From assembly GCA_030691775.1 (NCBI GenBank), contig JAUYDN010000151.1, positions 1 through 19,252 of the forward strand: a stretch of DNA of 19,252 nucleotides, given 5' to 3'. The number at the start of each line of letters is the position of its first letter. Positions within the stretch are counted from its first letter, which is position 1. This document shows, in pieces, positions 8,494 to 14,843 of the stretch. The translations under genes and the position numbers were made by a program. The notes beneath the pieces are model-generated. The model did not search any database. It had not been told where the DNA came from and saw nothing but the letters and a program-made list of their open reading frames with translations. Source of the stretch: Dehalococcoidia bacterium. Its GTDB lineage: Bacteria; Chloroflexota; Dehalococcoidia; Dehalococcoidales; Fen-1064.

Positions 8494-9118
8494 GTGAAAA
8501 AAATTCTCGGACTGGCAATAGCGGCGCTAATCATCATGGCGTCGGTGGGGTTCGGTACCTGGGCGTACTTCAGCGATACGGAAACGTCCAGCAGTAACCA
8601 GATTACCGCCGGCACCCTGGACCTCGACCTTAACGGCGGGGACAGCAATATCAATATCCTGACGGGCCTCACCAACAAGGCGCCCGGTGACAGCGGCCTG
8701 CTCTACGCCACCATCAAAAACTCCGGTAGCATCACTGGCGAGTTCGAGGTGCAGACCGGCGCCGTCACCAACACAGGCGGAGCGGGCGGCACCGAATACG
8801 AAGATGCCAGCGGTGACCTGGGCGCCGTCGCCGAGATTGCCCCCTGGATAGACCTTGCCGAGGATGATACCTTCGATGCCGGGTTCGGACATCGCACTGA
8901 AGTCGGATGGTACGGTCGTCACCACAGCCCCCCAGTGGGATACCGTCAACAACTTCGCCAGTAAGACCTGGGATATTGTCATCGCTTCCATGGCGCCGGC
9001 AGCGCAGGAGCGGTTCCAGATTAACTGGAGAGTTCCCACCTCCGCGGGTAATAGCATCCAGGGTGATAGTTTCACCCTCGGGTTCACGTTCGTACTGGAG
9101 CAGGCGGCGGCCGACTAA
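8494..9118 (+). pseudogene. TasA/camelysin-like secreted protein, copy 2, split by a one-base frameshift
   Basis: The GTG start at 8494 follows AAGGGAGG by 9 bases. The N-terminus is a clear SipW-type signal peptide (hydrophobic core, then GTWAYFSDTETSSSNQ and ITAGTLDLDL). The frame runs correctly through about residue 129 (DDTFDAG) and then turns into a non-protein-like tail (GFGHRTEVGWYGRHH...) that stops at 8964. From about 8882 the +1 frame continues the domain (SDIALKSDGTVV, then NSIQGDSFTLGFTFVLEQ) to the stop at 9118, and its end matches the C-termini of copies 1 and 3. Deleting one base in the GGGTT at 8881-8885 would restore a protein of about 207 residues. The break may be a real mutation, phase variation or a sequencing/assembly error. 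The homopolymer is only three bases long, which does not decide between them. Confidence 0.85.
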
Positions 9119-9139
9119 TAGCGACGACTGCCTGTGGCA

Positions 9140-9167
9140 GGGCTAGACTTTGAGCAAGCTCTAGCCC
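9140..9167 (+). other. intercistronic hairpin after TasA-like copy 2
   Basis: GGGCTAGA (9140-9147) and TCTAGCCC (9160-9167) are perfect complements with a 12-base loop. The loop contains an alternative small stem (GAGC AA GCTC, 9152-9161). There is no T-tract. It occupies the same position relative to its gene as the 8405-8434 hairpin but has a different sequence, suggesting a conserved role in mRNA processing or attenuation. Confidence 0.6.
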
Positions 9168-9191
9168 CCGGTTTATCAGGCTAAAGGAAGA

Positions 9192-9776
9192 ATGGTAACG
9201 ATAAGAAAGGTAATAGGGCTGGGGATTGCGGGGCTGATTGTTTTAGCCCTGGCAACAAGTGCTGGCTGGGCTTATGCCACCGATTCCGAGACTTCCAGCA
9301 CCAACCAGGTGACAGCCGGCACGCTCGACCTCAAGACCAACGATGCCGATGGCGTCACCCAGTCCCTGTATACCACGATGATGAAACCCGGCGTCAGCAG
9401 CGGTAATGTCATCACACTCAAGAATGCCGGGAGTCATTCGGCACTGACCCTGGATATTTCCTTTAGCTACACGGAAAGCGATAACACGCCCAACCCGGGT
9501 ACGAACAAGACCGCAGATGAAGTTGCTGCCATCCTGGAAGTTACCACACTGGACTATGCCGGGAGCTCTATCCTCAGCCAGCTCAGCGATGTGAATACCA
9601 ACGGCTGGAAGGACCTGTACGACCTGAAGAACGACCCGTTCACCGGGCTCGCTGGCTTGGGGGACCCATCCGCCACCAAGGACTTCAATATCGCTCTCAC
9701 GATGCGCACCGGTATCTCTAATGATTTCCGGGGCGATGGTGTGAACATCACCATGACCTTTCTTCTGAGCCAGTAA
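9192..9776 (+). CDS. TasA/camelysin-like secreted protein with SipW-type signal peptide, copy 3
   Basis: A 194-residue exported protein. The signal peptide (R5/K6, hydrophobic 7-24) is followed by GWAYATDSETSSTNQ, a variant of the SipW-substrate motif in which the usual FSD is ATD. The mature region then begins VTAGTLDLK as in its neighbours. Mid-protein shows the family pattern of a Pro-Gly turn (KPGVSSG) and a beta strand carrying NAGS (VITLKNAGSHSALTLDISF). The C-terminus GDGVNITMTFLLSQ matches the terminal strand of copies 1 and 2. AAGGAAG at 9183-9189 precedes the ATG closely. The changed signal motif could reflect preference for the second peptidase encoded immediately downstream, but that is speculative. 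Likely a paralogous fibre or matrix subunit. Confidence 0.85.
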   Translation: MVTIRKVIGLGIAGLIVLALATSAGWAYATDSETSSTNQVTAGTLDLKTNDADGVTQSLYTTMMKPGVSSGNVITLKNAGSHSALTLDISFSYTESDNTPNPGTNKTADEVAAILEVTTLDYAGSSILSQLSDVNTNGWKDLYDLKNDPFTGLAGLGDPSATKDFNIALTMRTGISNDFRGDGVNITMTFLLSQ

Positions 9777-9809
9777 TAGTGTACACTGTCATAAAAAAAG
9801 GAGTTGGCA

Positions 9810-10331
9810 GTGAAAAAGATTGTAGATAGTGCTACCATCGCGGTAGTTGTGCTGTTGATGGTCATTGCAACGCTGGTGTACCTGTCACCGCGCTTCGGCT
9901 ACCGGGCGGACCTTGTCGTCTCCGATAGCATGGAACCGGTAATCAGCGTCGGGACTATGGTACTCGCCGCAAAAACATTACCGACAGACCTGAAAGTGGA
10001 TGACATCATCACCTTCAAACCCGTTTCGATTGGAGAGAAACCTATCGCTCACCGCATTATCGAAGTGAAGAATACCTTCCCACCGCAGTTCCAGACCAAG
10101 GGCGATAACCTGCCCGGTCCGGACCCGTTCGTTGTGCCGGCGGCAAATGTCACCGGCAGGGTCGTCTTCCACTTCCCGACAGTGGGCTATTTCATCGGGT
10201 TCCTCAAGACCACCACCGGGCTGGTAATTGCGCTGGTGATACCGGCATTGATAACCATCTGGTTCGTCTTCCGTTTGCTCTGGAAAGAGCTGGTACGGTA
10301 CATCAGGAGTTCGACTCCAAAAGAAAGCTGA
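9810..10331 (+). CDS. sipW: SipW-type (ER/archaeal type) signal peptidase I, copy 2
   Basis: A 173-residue membrane peptidase of the Ser/His class. A membrane helix at about 8-26 precedes YLSPRFG, a sequence shared with copy 1 (YVSPSFG). The catalytic serine is S40 in SDSMEP, the histidine H81 in AHRII, and the acidic motif KGDNLPGPD (D99, D105). A second helix lies at about 138-157. I choose the GTG at 9810: AAGGAG (9798-9803) is 6 bases upstream. A TTG at 9804 is in frame but abuts the Shine-Dalgarno and is unlikely. It starts 33 bases after copy 3 of the TasA-like genes and ends 3 bases before the DUF2341 gene. Two divergent peptidases flanking their putative substrates suggest division of labour. 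Confidence 0.92.
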   Translation: MKKIVDSATIAVVVLLMVIATLVYLSPRFGYRADLVVSDSMEPVISVGTMVLAAKTLPTDLKVDDIITFKPVSIGEKPIAHRIIEVKNTFPPQFQTKGDNLPGPDPFVVPAANVTGRVVFHFPTVGYFIGFLKTTTGLVIALVIPALITIWFVFRLLWKELVRYIRSSTPKES

Positions 10332-10334
10332 TAA

Positions 10335-11396
10335 ATGAACAAGCGCGGCTGGATAATATTTAGCGGCATCCTGGCAACAATGGCGCTGATTATCGTTACG
10401 GGAGTCACCGCGGCCACTCTGAGTGACCCGGAGACTTCCACGAATAATGTTGTGCGTGCGCCGAACTGGTACGACTGGGCTTGGGGATACCGCAAGCCGG
10501 TTACTGTCACCAGCAGTGCGGCGCTGACCAATTACCAGCTTAAATTGACTGTGGATACAGCCACCCTTGTCACCGCCGGGAAAATGCAGTCCGATGGCGA
10601 CGATATCCGCTTTACGACATCGGATGGCGCTACGCTCTGTGACTACTGGCTGGATTCCGGTATCAACACTGCCAGCACAATCATCTGGGTGGAAGTTCCC
10701 TCGATAGCGAGCGGCTCCACTACCATCTATATGTACTACAGCAATGCTTCAGCCACCGCAGTCAGTAATGGCACCAACACCTTTATTTTCTTCGATGATT
10801 TCGAGAGCGGTGTTGGCGCGTGGACGGCAGTCAGTGCCGGTGCTGGTCGCTCGTTTACGCAATCATCGGCACAACAAACACACAGCACATACAGTATGTA
10901 CATCGACGATGGTAGCACCACTTCTACCTATGGAGTATACGCGGGGTTCACCAGTCAGAGCGGCACGTTCACCGTGGACTACGATATCCGTCCGGTACAG
11001 AACACGATGCAAGAGGAAATGCAACTTCGCGTCACCAACAACATCGGTCCACGACTGCGCTTTTCTAATACAGCGGGTGGTAGTGATATCGAGTACAACA
11101 ATGGGGGTACCTGGACAAACCTACCCACAGCAACATCGTACTCTGCTAACACGTGGTACAGCTTTACGCTGGATGACATACGTACCGGGGGAAGTCCGGA
11201 CGACACATATGATATCTATATCGACGGTTCACAAAAAGCTAACGATGTACTCTGGGACGCAAACCGGAATAGTTTGAACCGCATTTACTTTATCTCCGGC
11301 ACGGCATCTGAAACACCAAAAGTTTACGTCGATGCCGTTAGGGTGCGGCAGTACACCGCATCCGTGCCGAGTTACGTTGTTGGTAGTGAAGAATAA
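10335..11396 (+). CDS. exported DUF2341 protein with jelly-roll-like C-terminal domain
   Basis: A 353-residue secreted or surface protein. A signal or membrane segment covers about residues 6-26. It is followed by ATLSDPETSTNN, a decayed form of the SipW-substrate motif, which ties it to the peptidases upstream. Residues about 43-130 match DUF2341 (start WAWGYRKPVTV; core LTNYQLKLTV; end TTIYMYYSNASATA), a small beta domain found in large surface proteins beside lectin-like or LamG domains. Residues about 150-340 look like such a beta-sandwich: FFDDFESG at its start, WYSFTLDD in the middle, and KVYVDAVRVRQY as the last strand. The ATG lies 3 bases after the sipW copy 2 stop with no strong Shine-Dalgarno, indicating translational coupling. 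A carbohydrate-binding or adhesive role is plausible but not shown. Confidence 0.8.
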   Translation: MNKRGWIIFSGILATMALIIVTGVTAATLSDPETSTNNVVRAPNWYDWAWGYRKPVTVTSSAALTNYQLKLTVDTATLVTAGKMQSDGDDIRFTTSDGATLCDYWLDSGINTASTIIWVEVPSIASGSTTIYMYYSNASATAVSNGTNTFIFFDDFESGVGAWTAVSAGAGRSFTQSSAQQTHSTYSMYIDDGSTTSTYGVYAGFTSQSGTFTVDYDIRPVQNTMQEEMQLRVTNNIGPRLRFSNTAGGSDIEYNNGGTWTNLPTATSYSANTWYSFTLDDIRTGGSPDDTYDIYIDGSQKANDVLWDANRNSLNRIYFISGTASETPKVYVDAVRVRQYTASVPSYVVGSEE

Positions 11397-11437
11397 ACGG
11401 AAAACTGATAGCTGATGACTGAGAGCTTATTAAAGAT

Positions 11438-12181
11438 ATGATAAGGGGAACGCTAAAGACCATATTCTCCCCGTGGGGTAAGGTACTCCTGGCATTTATC
11501 ACCGCCGGGATGTCCTTACTTATTCTTTTGCCGGAAGGTACGCAGTCTTCAATCCCCACTGTCGACCTCAACGTGCTCGGTTACGGCTCCGTACCCTGGG
11601 AGATAAAGGGTATAAAGCCGGGAGATAGCGGCACCAGGGGCATCACCCTGCGCAACGCCGGCTCCCAGACGGGCAAGGTGACCATCTGGCTCAGCAACGT
11701 TGAAAACCGGGAGGGTGACAACCCTGAAGCTGAGACCGGAAATAAGAACGAGCCGGGTGAACTCGGCCGCTATCTGACCTTAAAGCTGGGTGGAGACGGA
11801 ATACGGCCCGGTATCAGCATGCCCGTGCCAGTAAATGATTTCCCCAAAAACTCGAACGCGTATGGCGTGATTACAATCGACGAGTTGAAATCAGGCGGGG
11901 AAGTCGACCTCTTCTGGGAGTGGAACCTGCCGCCATCGACCGGCAACGAGGTCCAGGGGGATAAGCTGACCTTTGATATTAACTACCTGATAGAAGAAGT
12001 TGAGCCTAAACCAGCGCCTCAGCCGGAAGCACCGAAACCCACGCCAGCCCCGGTGCGCAGTATCCAGATTATCGTACCCGGTGTAAAGGCAGTGGAAAGA
12101 ATCATAGTCGAAGGCAAGACCATCGCCAAAGATATTTCGGTGACTTCGACACAAAAACCGATTACTATCAGTTTTGAATAG
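11438..12181 (+). CDS. membrane-anchored TasA-like domain protein, N-terminal part of an amber-interrupted gene
   Basis: 247 residues before a TAG. A membrane segment lies at about 15-33 without the SipW-substrate motif, so it may act as an uncleaved anchor. The ectodomain has TasA/camelysin features: KPGDSGTRGITLRNAGS (about 60-76), a strand-rich core, ELKSGGEVDLFWEWNLP, and GNEVQGDKLTFDINYLIEE (about 168-186). A Pro-rich spacer (about 189-205) and the start of another beta domain follow (from RSIQIIVPG). The protein stops mid-domain at ISFE. The frame beyond the TAG (12179-12181) remains open for 518 more codons to 13738, so this is best read as the first third of a 766-codon gene. The Shine-Dalgarno is weak. 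The preceding 41-base gap contains tandem CTGATAG-like heptamers. Confidence 0.75.
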   Translation: MIRGTLKTIFSPWGKVLLAFITAGMSLLILLPEGTQSSIPTVDLNVLGYGSVPWEIKGIKPGDSGTRGITLRNAGSQTGKVTIWLSNVENREGDNPEAETGNKNEPGELGRYLTLKLGGDGIRPGISMPVPVNDFPKNSNAYGVITIDELKSGGEVDLFWEWNLPPSTGNEVQGDKLTFDINYLIEEVEPKPAPQPEAPKPTPAPVRSIQIIVPGVKAVERIIVEGKTIAKDISVTSTQKPITISFE

Positions 12182-12214
12182 AATACCCGGATTATCAATC
12201 CTGCCCTGTCGGAT

Positions 12215-13738
12215 ATGCAGTTGCGCTCCGATATTATACTGGACGAGGTACCGCATAAAATCGAAGCCATGATTATTACGGGAAAGCCCGCCGTCCAGGC
12301 AAAAATGGCTCCGCCGAAAGGCTGGGTGCGCGTCAGCGACGTCTGGGAAATCCTCGGCTATACATACAATATTCCGCACCGTGTGCTCATTGACCCGCCC
12401 GCCAAAATAGTCATCGGTTACGACCAGACTCTTCTGCCGGCGGTAACGGAAGCTATCGCTCTGTTCTACTACGATGAGGATAAACACGAGTGGATACAAC
12501 TGGAGCAACCGCCCGGGTATGTGGCTGAAGAGGGGCAGATAGCCGCAATCACCGGGCACTTCTCCATTTTCGCTGTTCTCGCCAAACCGGGGGTCGGTCC
12601 TATCGAACCGTCTCCGCCACCTGGACAACCGGGAACACCCACACAGCCGACCGGACCTGTTACCCCGGTGCCGCAGGCGAACTTCATCGTCAGAGACCTG
12701 GTGGTGAATCCGCCGAAGATCGATGTGGGAGCCAGCTCCACTATAACCGCCATCGTAGAAAATACCGGCGGGCTATCCGGAGAATATACTGCTACACTCA
12801 CACTGGATGGTGAGCCGATTTCAAGCAAGACCCTCACGCTTGGTCCGGGTGAAAGCCAGCCAGTGGAGTTCGTGGTCACACCGGGTCTACCGGGCACATA
12901 CGGCATAGATATCAATCAACTGGATGGTCAGCTTGAGGTTATCGGGCAAAAGCTACCGCTGGATTACCGTCAACCAGTTTACTGGTGGCTGGTGGTCGCC
13001 GCCACCACCGCTCTCATTATCCTTATTATGCTGGTCCGGGTGAAAAGTACGGTTGGCGCCCGGGTTGCTATCGGTGCAGGCGCGGCCGGCGCCGGGGCTG
13101 GAGCTACCGTCCTCCTCGCCGATGCCCTCAAAGAAATCCACATTGTGCCGCAGAAACCAACGGTCGGCGTACGGACGAGCCTCCAGTTGAAGGCATTTGC
13201 CAGGTACTATAACGGCACCGAAGATGATATTACAAAGCAAGCCGAGTGGAAGAGCAGTGCGCCGGCAACCGCCGAGGTACTGAACGATAAAGACTTTAGA
13301 GGACTATTGTTTGCCCACACACCGGGCACGGTAATCATTACCGCCAGGTGGAAGAACAAGGATGCTTCCACGCCGGTGGGCGTTAACTGCAATATCCTGG
13401 ATATGCCGGTTGCTTTTGGCGTGCAACCCATGCGAACAATTTCCGCCGTACCGGTGCGTAAAGAGGTGGATGCCATCAATATCGTACCGAAGAACGCTAC
13501 CATCGAGGAAGGGCAAAGCCTGCAGTACAGGGCAACCGCCAGCTACACCGACGGCAGGGTGGAGAACGTCACCGAAAAAGCTGTCTGGACGAGCACCAAT
13601 GACTTTGTAGCGGATATCGATACGAACGGCAAAGCCCGGGGATACGCCGCAGGTATCACTGCTATAATCGCGACTTTCCGTGGCAAGCGGGGCACCACCA
13701 ACCTCAATGTACGCAGGCGCCGCGATGACACATCATAA
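12215..13738 (+). CDS. CARDB and Big_2-like multidomain surface protein, C-terminal part of an amber-interrupted gene
   Basis: 507 residues, in the same frame as the preceding gene and separated from it only by TAG and 11 sense codons. No Shine-Dalgarno precedes the ATG at 12215, so independent initiation is doubtful. Residues 1-122 form a beta domain ending GHFSIFAVLA, a strand common at the end of extracellular surface domains. A Pro-rich linker (about 126-152) follows. Residues 154-243 resemble CARDB (FIVRDLVVNPPKIDVGASST; LGPGESQPVEF). A membrane helix lies at about 256-275, then RVK and a Gly/Ala-rich hydrophobic stretch (about 283-302) that could return the chain outward. Two Ig-like Big_2-type repeats follow at about 305-390 and 417-500 (pattern IxIVPxxxTVxxGxSLQxxAxAxYxDG; VxWxSSxxxVAxV). 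The tail is Arg-rich (RRRRDD). A large cell-envelope anchor for the locus is the simplest reading. Confidence 0.78.
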   Translation: MQLRSDIILDEVPHKIEAMIITGKPAVQAKMAPPKGWVRVSDVWEILGYTYNIPHRVLIDPPAKIVIGYDQTLLPAVTEAIALFYYDEDKHEWIQLEQPPGYVAEEGQIAAITGHFSIFAVLAKPGVGPIEPSPPPGQPGTPTQPTGPVTPVPQANFIVRDLVVNPPKIDVGASSTITAIVENTGGLSGEYTATLTLDGEPISSKTLTLGPGESQPVEFVVTPGLPGTYGIDINQLDGQLEVIGQKLPLDYRQPVYWWLVVAATTALIILIMLVRVKSTVGARVAIGAGAAGAGAGATVLLADALKEIHIVPQKPTVGVRTSLQLKAFARYYNGTEDDITKQAEWKSSAPATAEVLNDKDFRGLLFAHTPGTVIITARWKNKDASTPVGVNCNILDMPVAFGVQPMRTISAVPVRKEVDAINIVPKNATIEEGQSLQYRATASYTDGRVENVTEKAVWTSTNDFVADIDTNGKARGYAAGITAIIATFRGKRGTTNLNVRRRRDDTS

Positions 13739-13938
13739 CGGTGAATCCAGCCCGGCTATCCAGCCATCGGGATTTCAGTGGGCCTGGACAGGTTGTTAGT
13801 GCCAATGCCGTAATAAGCACACACAGGAGCATCCACTTGTTCTTTTTTCTGGCATCATATCAAACTCTGTCCGCAGTATTGTTTATCGAATAAGCAGTCC
13901 TTCTGTAATTTACTAATGGTCTTATAATAGTACGTATT

Positions 13939-13960
13939 ATCCCCCTTTGAAAAGGGGGAT
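13939..13960. repeat. perfect 10-bp inverted repeat, dispersed-element type
   Basis: ATCCCCCTTT (13939-13948) and AAAGGGGGAT (13951-13960) are perfect complements around GA, followed by ACAGGGGATTT. Elements with this CCCCCTTT...AAAGGGGG core are a familiar class of dispersed intergenic repeat in many bacteria. It lies 200 bases past the last cluster gene. A bidirectional terminator role is possible, but no T-tract follows. Confidence 0.6.
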
Positions 13961-14155
13961 ACAGGGGATTTCGGAGTCCATCTTATTATGAGACTCTCAG
14001 CAATTGTGGTCTCTGGCATTATCGAATGCAATCAGTAAACCTACGTAATCATGGTAAGAAGTGGTGTGCCGCGCTCACAGGCGTTCAAAGTTTAGAATTT
14101 AGTTCAGGTTGTCTGAAAATGTTTTTTACTATTATAGAGCGTTGTTCTCCTCTGG

Positions 14156-14194
14156 ATACCAGCCGGAGTTTACCTGCCTACGGCGGGCTGGTAT
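14156..14194. repeat. nested palindromic repeat (ATACCAGCC arms)
   Basis: ATACCAGCC (14156-14164) and GGCTGGTAT (14186-14194) are perfect 9-bp arms. The arm sequence resembles the ATTCCAGCC arms of the copy at 18869-18912, so it appears to be a diverged member of the same palindrome family. It lies about 13 bases from the next member at 14207. Confidence 0.6.
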
Positions 14195-14206
14195 GACAGT
14201 TTTATG

Positions 14207-14266
14207 GATGTTGGATTCCAGCTCCCGTATCGCAGTACGGGACAGGCTTTGCTGGAATCCAACATC
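14207..14266. repeat. nested palindromic repeat (16-bp outer, 6-bp inner arms)
   Basis: The outer arms GATGTTGGATTCCAGC (14207-14222) and GCTGGAATCCAACATC (14251-14266) are perfect. Inside them CCCGTA (14224-14229) and TACGGG (14236-14241) form a second stem around TCGCAG. The whole 60 bases could fold as a forked hairpin in RNA or a cruciform in DNA. Related copies lie in the final kilobase of the window. Confidence 0.7.
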
Positions 14267-14371
14267 TCTCTTTGTCATTATCGGACTTGACCCGACAACC
14301 CAGGCAGTTTTCGGATAGCCTCACAAGGTTTAGATTTTAGAATTTAGAGTTTCGTATTTTTCCCAAATTTA

Positions 14372-14398
14372 TTGCACATCCGCGCCAGTTGTTATAAT
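14372..14398 (+). promoter_or_regulatory. candidate sigma-70-type promoter of speH
   Basis: A perfect TATAAT (14393-14398) with an upstream TG one base away (extended -10) and TTGCAC (14372-14377) as -35, spacing 15. The spacing is short, but the extended -10 compensates. Transcription would begin near 14405, leaving a leader of about 64 bases before the TTG start of speH. Confidence 0.6.
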
Positions 14399-14454
14399 AT
14401 TTACTTTGTGTCTTGATTTAGCTTTGGGAGTCAGGACGGGAAAACGAATCTCCA

Positions 14455-14460
14455 GGGAGG
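14455..14460 (+). promoter_or_regulatory. Shine-Dalgarno deciding the TTG start of speH
   Basis: GGGAGG ends 8 bases before TTG at 14469. An in-frame TGA at 14466-14468 directly precedes that TTG, so no longer start is possible. The next in-frame candidates would cut off the conserved LGIHLLLEL strand. Confidence 0.65.
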
Positions 14461-14468
14461 GCAGGTGA

Positions 14469-14840
14469 TTGGATGCGCTAGGAATACATCTTCTACTGGA
14501 ACTCAATGAATGCGACCACGTACTCTTGAACGACCTTCCTGCCATCAGGGACATTATGCTGGATGCCGCGCGCACTGCCGGTGCTACCGTCCTCGGTGAA
14601 TCGTTCCACCATTTCAGCCCCCAGGGAGTGAGCGGTATCCTGGTTATCGCTGAATCACACCTGTCTGTGCATACCTGGCCCGAACATGGCTATGCCGGCG
14701 CCGATATCTTCACCTGCGGTACTACCGTCCTGCCGGAAAAAGCCGTCGATGTCCTCGTTGAACGCTTCGCTCCAAAAACCCATTCCCTTGTGCAGGTGTT
14801 CCGCGGCATGGTTGCTGTCAAGGAAAAGGTGACGGGCTAG
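14469..14840 (+). CDS. speH: S-adenosylmethionine decarboxylase proenzyme (prokaryotic class 1B type)
   Basis: A 123-residue proenzyme that makes decarboxylated AdoMet, the aminopropyl donor for polyamine synthesis. Length matches the short bacterial/archaeal type (about 120-130). The processing site is E62-S63 in the motif AESHLSVHTWPEHGY: self-cleavage there turns S63 into the pyruvoyl group. H68 and C83 (DIFTCG) occupy the same positions as the catalytic His68 and Cys83 of the Thermotoga maritima enzyme. The N-terminus LGIHLLLELNEC matches the family and supports the TTG start. It is followed after 3 bases by the aminopropyltransferase, so the two steps of the pathway are translated together. 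Confidence 0.96.
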   Translation: MDALGIHLLLELNECDHVLLNDLPAIRDIMLDAARTAGATVLGESFHHFSPQGVSGILVIAESHLSVHTWPEHGYAGADIFTCGTTVLPEKAVDVLVERFAPKTHSLVQVFRGMVAVKEKVTG

Positions 14841-14843
14841 GCA

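Larger units (their letters stand above)
13739..14371. other. intergenic region with palindromic repeats, no gene
   Basis: Nothing here resembles a gene; open frames are short and composed of repeat sequence. It holds the perfect 10-bp inverted repeat at 13939-13960, two nested palindromes of the GGATTCC/GGAATCC kind at 14156-14194 and 14207-14266, and AT-rich tracts with repeated TTTAGA units (about 14090-14105 and 14328-14350). A loose inverted repeat near 13745-13790 (TCCAGCCC / GGGCCTGGA) may be a weak transcript end for the upstream cluster. No convincing intrinsic terminator with a T-run was found after 13738. Confidence 0.6.

Noticed and set aside
8527..9087. Minus-strand 186-residue open frame opposite the second TasA-like gene
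   Set aside because: It is the antisense shadow of the real gene, whose signal peptide, Shine-Dalgarno and paralogs are all on the plus strand.
9804..9809. TTG at 9804 as the start of the second SipW-type peptidase
   Set aside because: It directly abuts the AAGGAG Shine-Dalgarno, leaving no spacer. GTG at 9810 has a 6-base spacer and begins the usual Lys-Lys N-terminus.
13939..13960. Inverted repeat as the terminator of the secretion cluster
   Set aside because: It is 200 bases beyond the last stop and has no T-run after the stem. It fits a dispersed repeat better.
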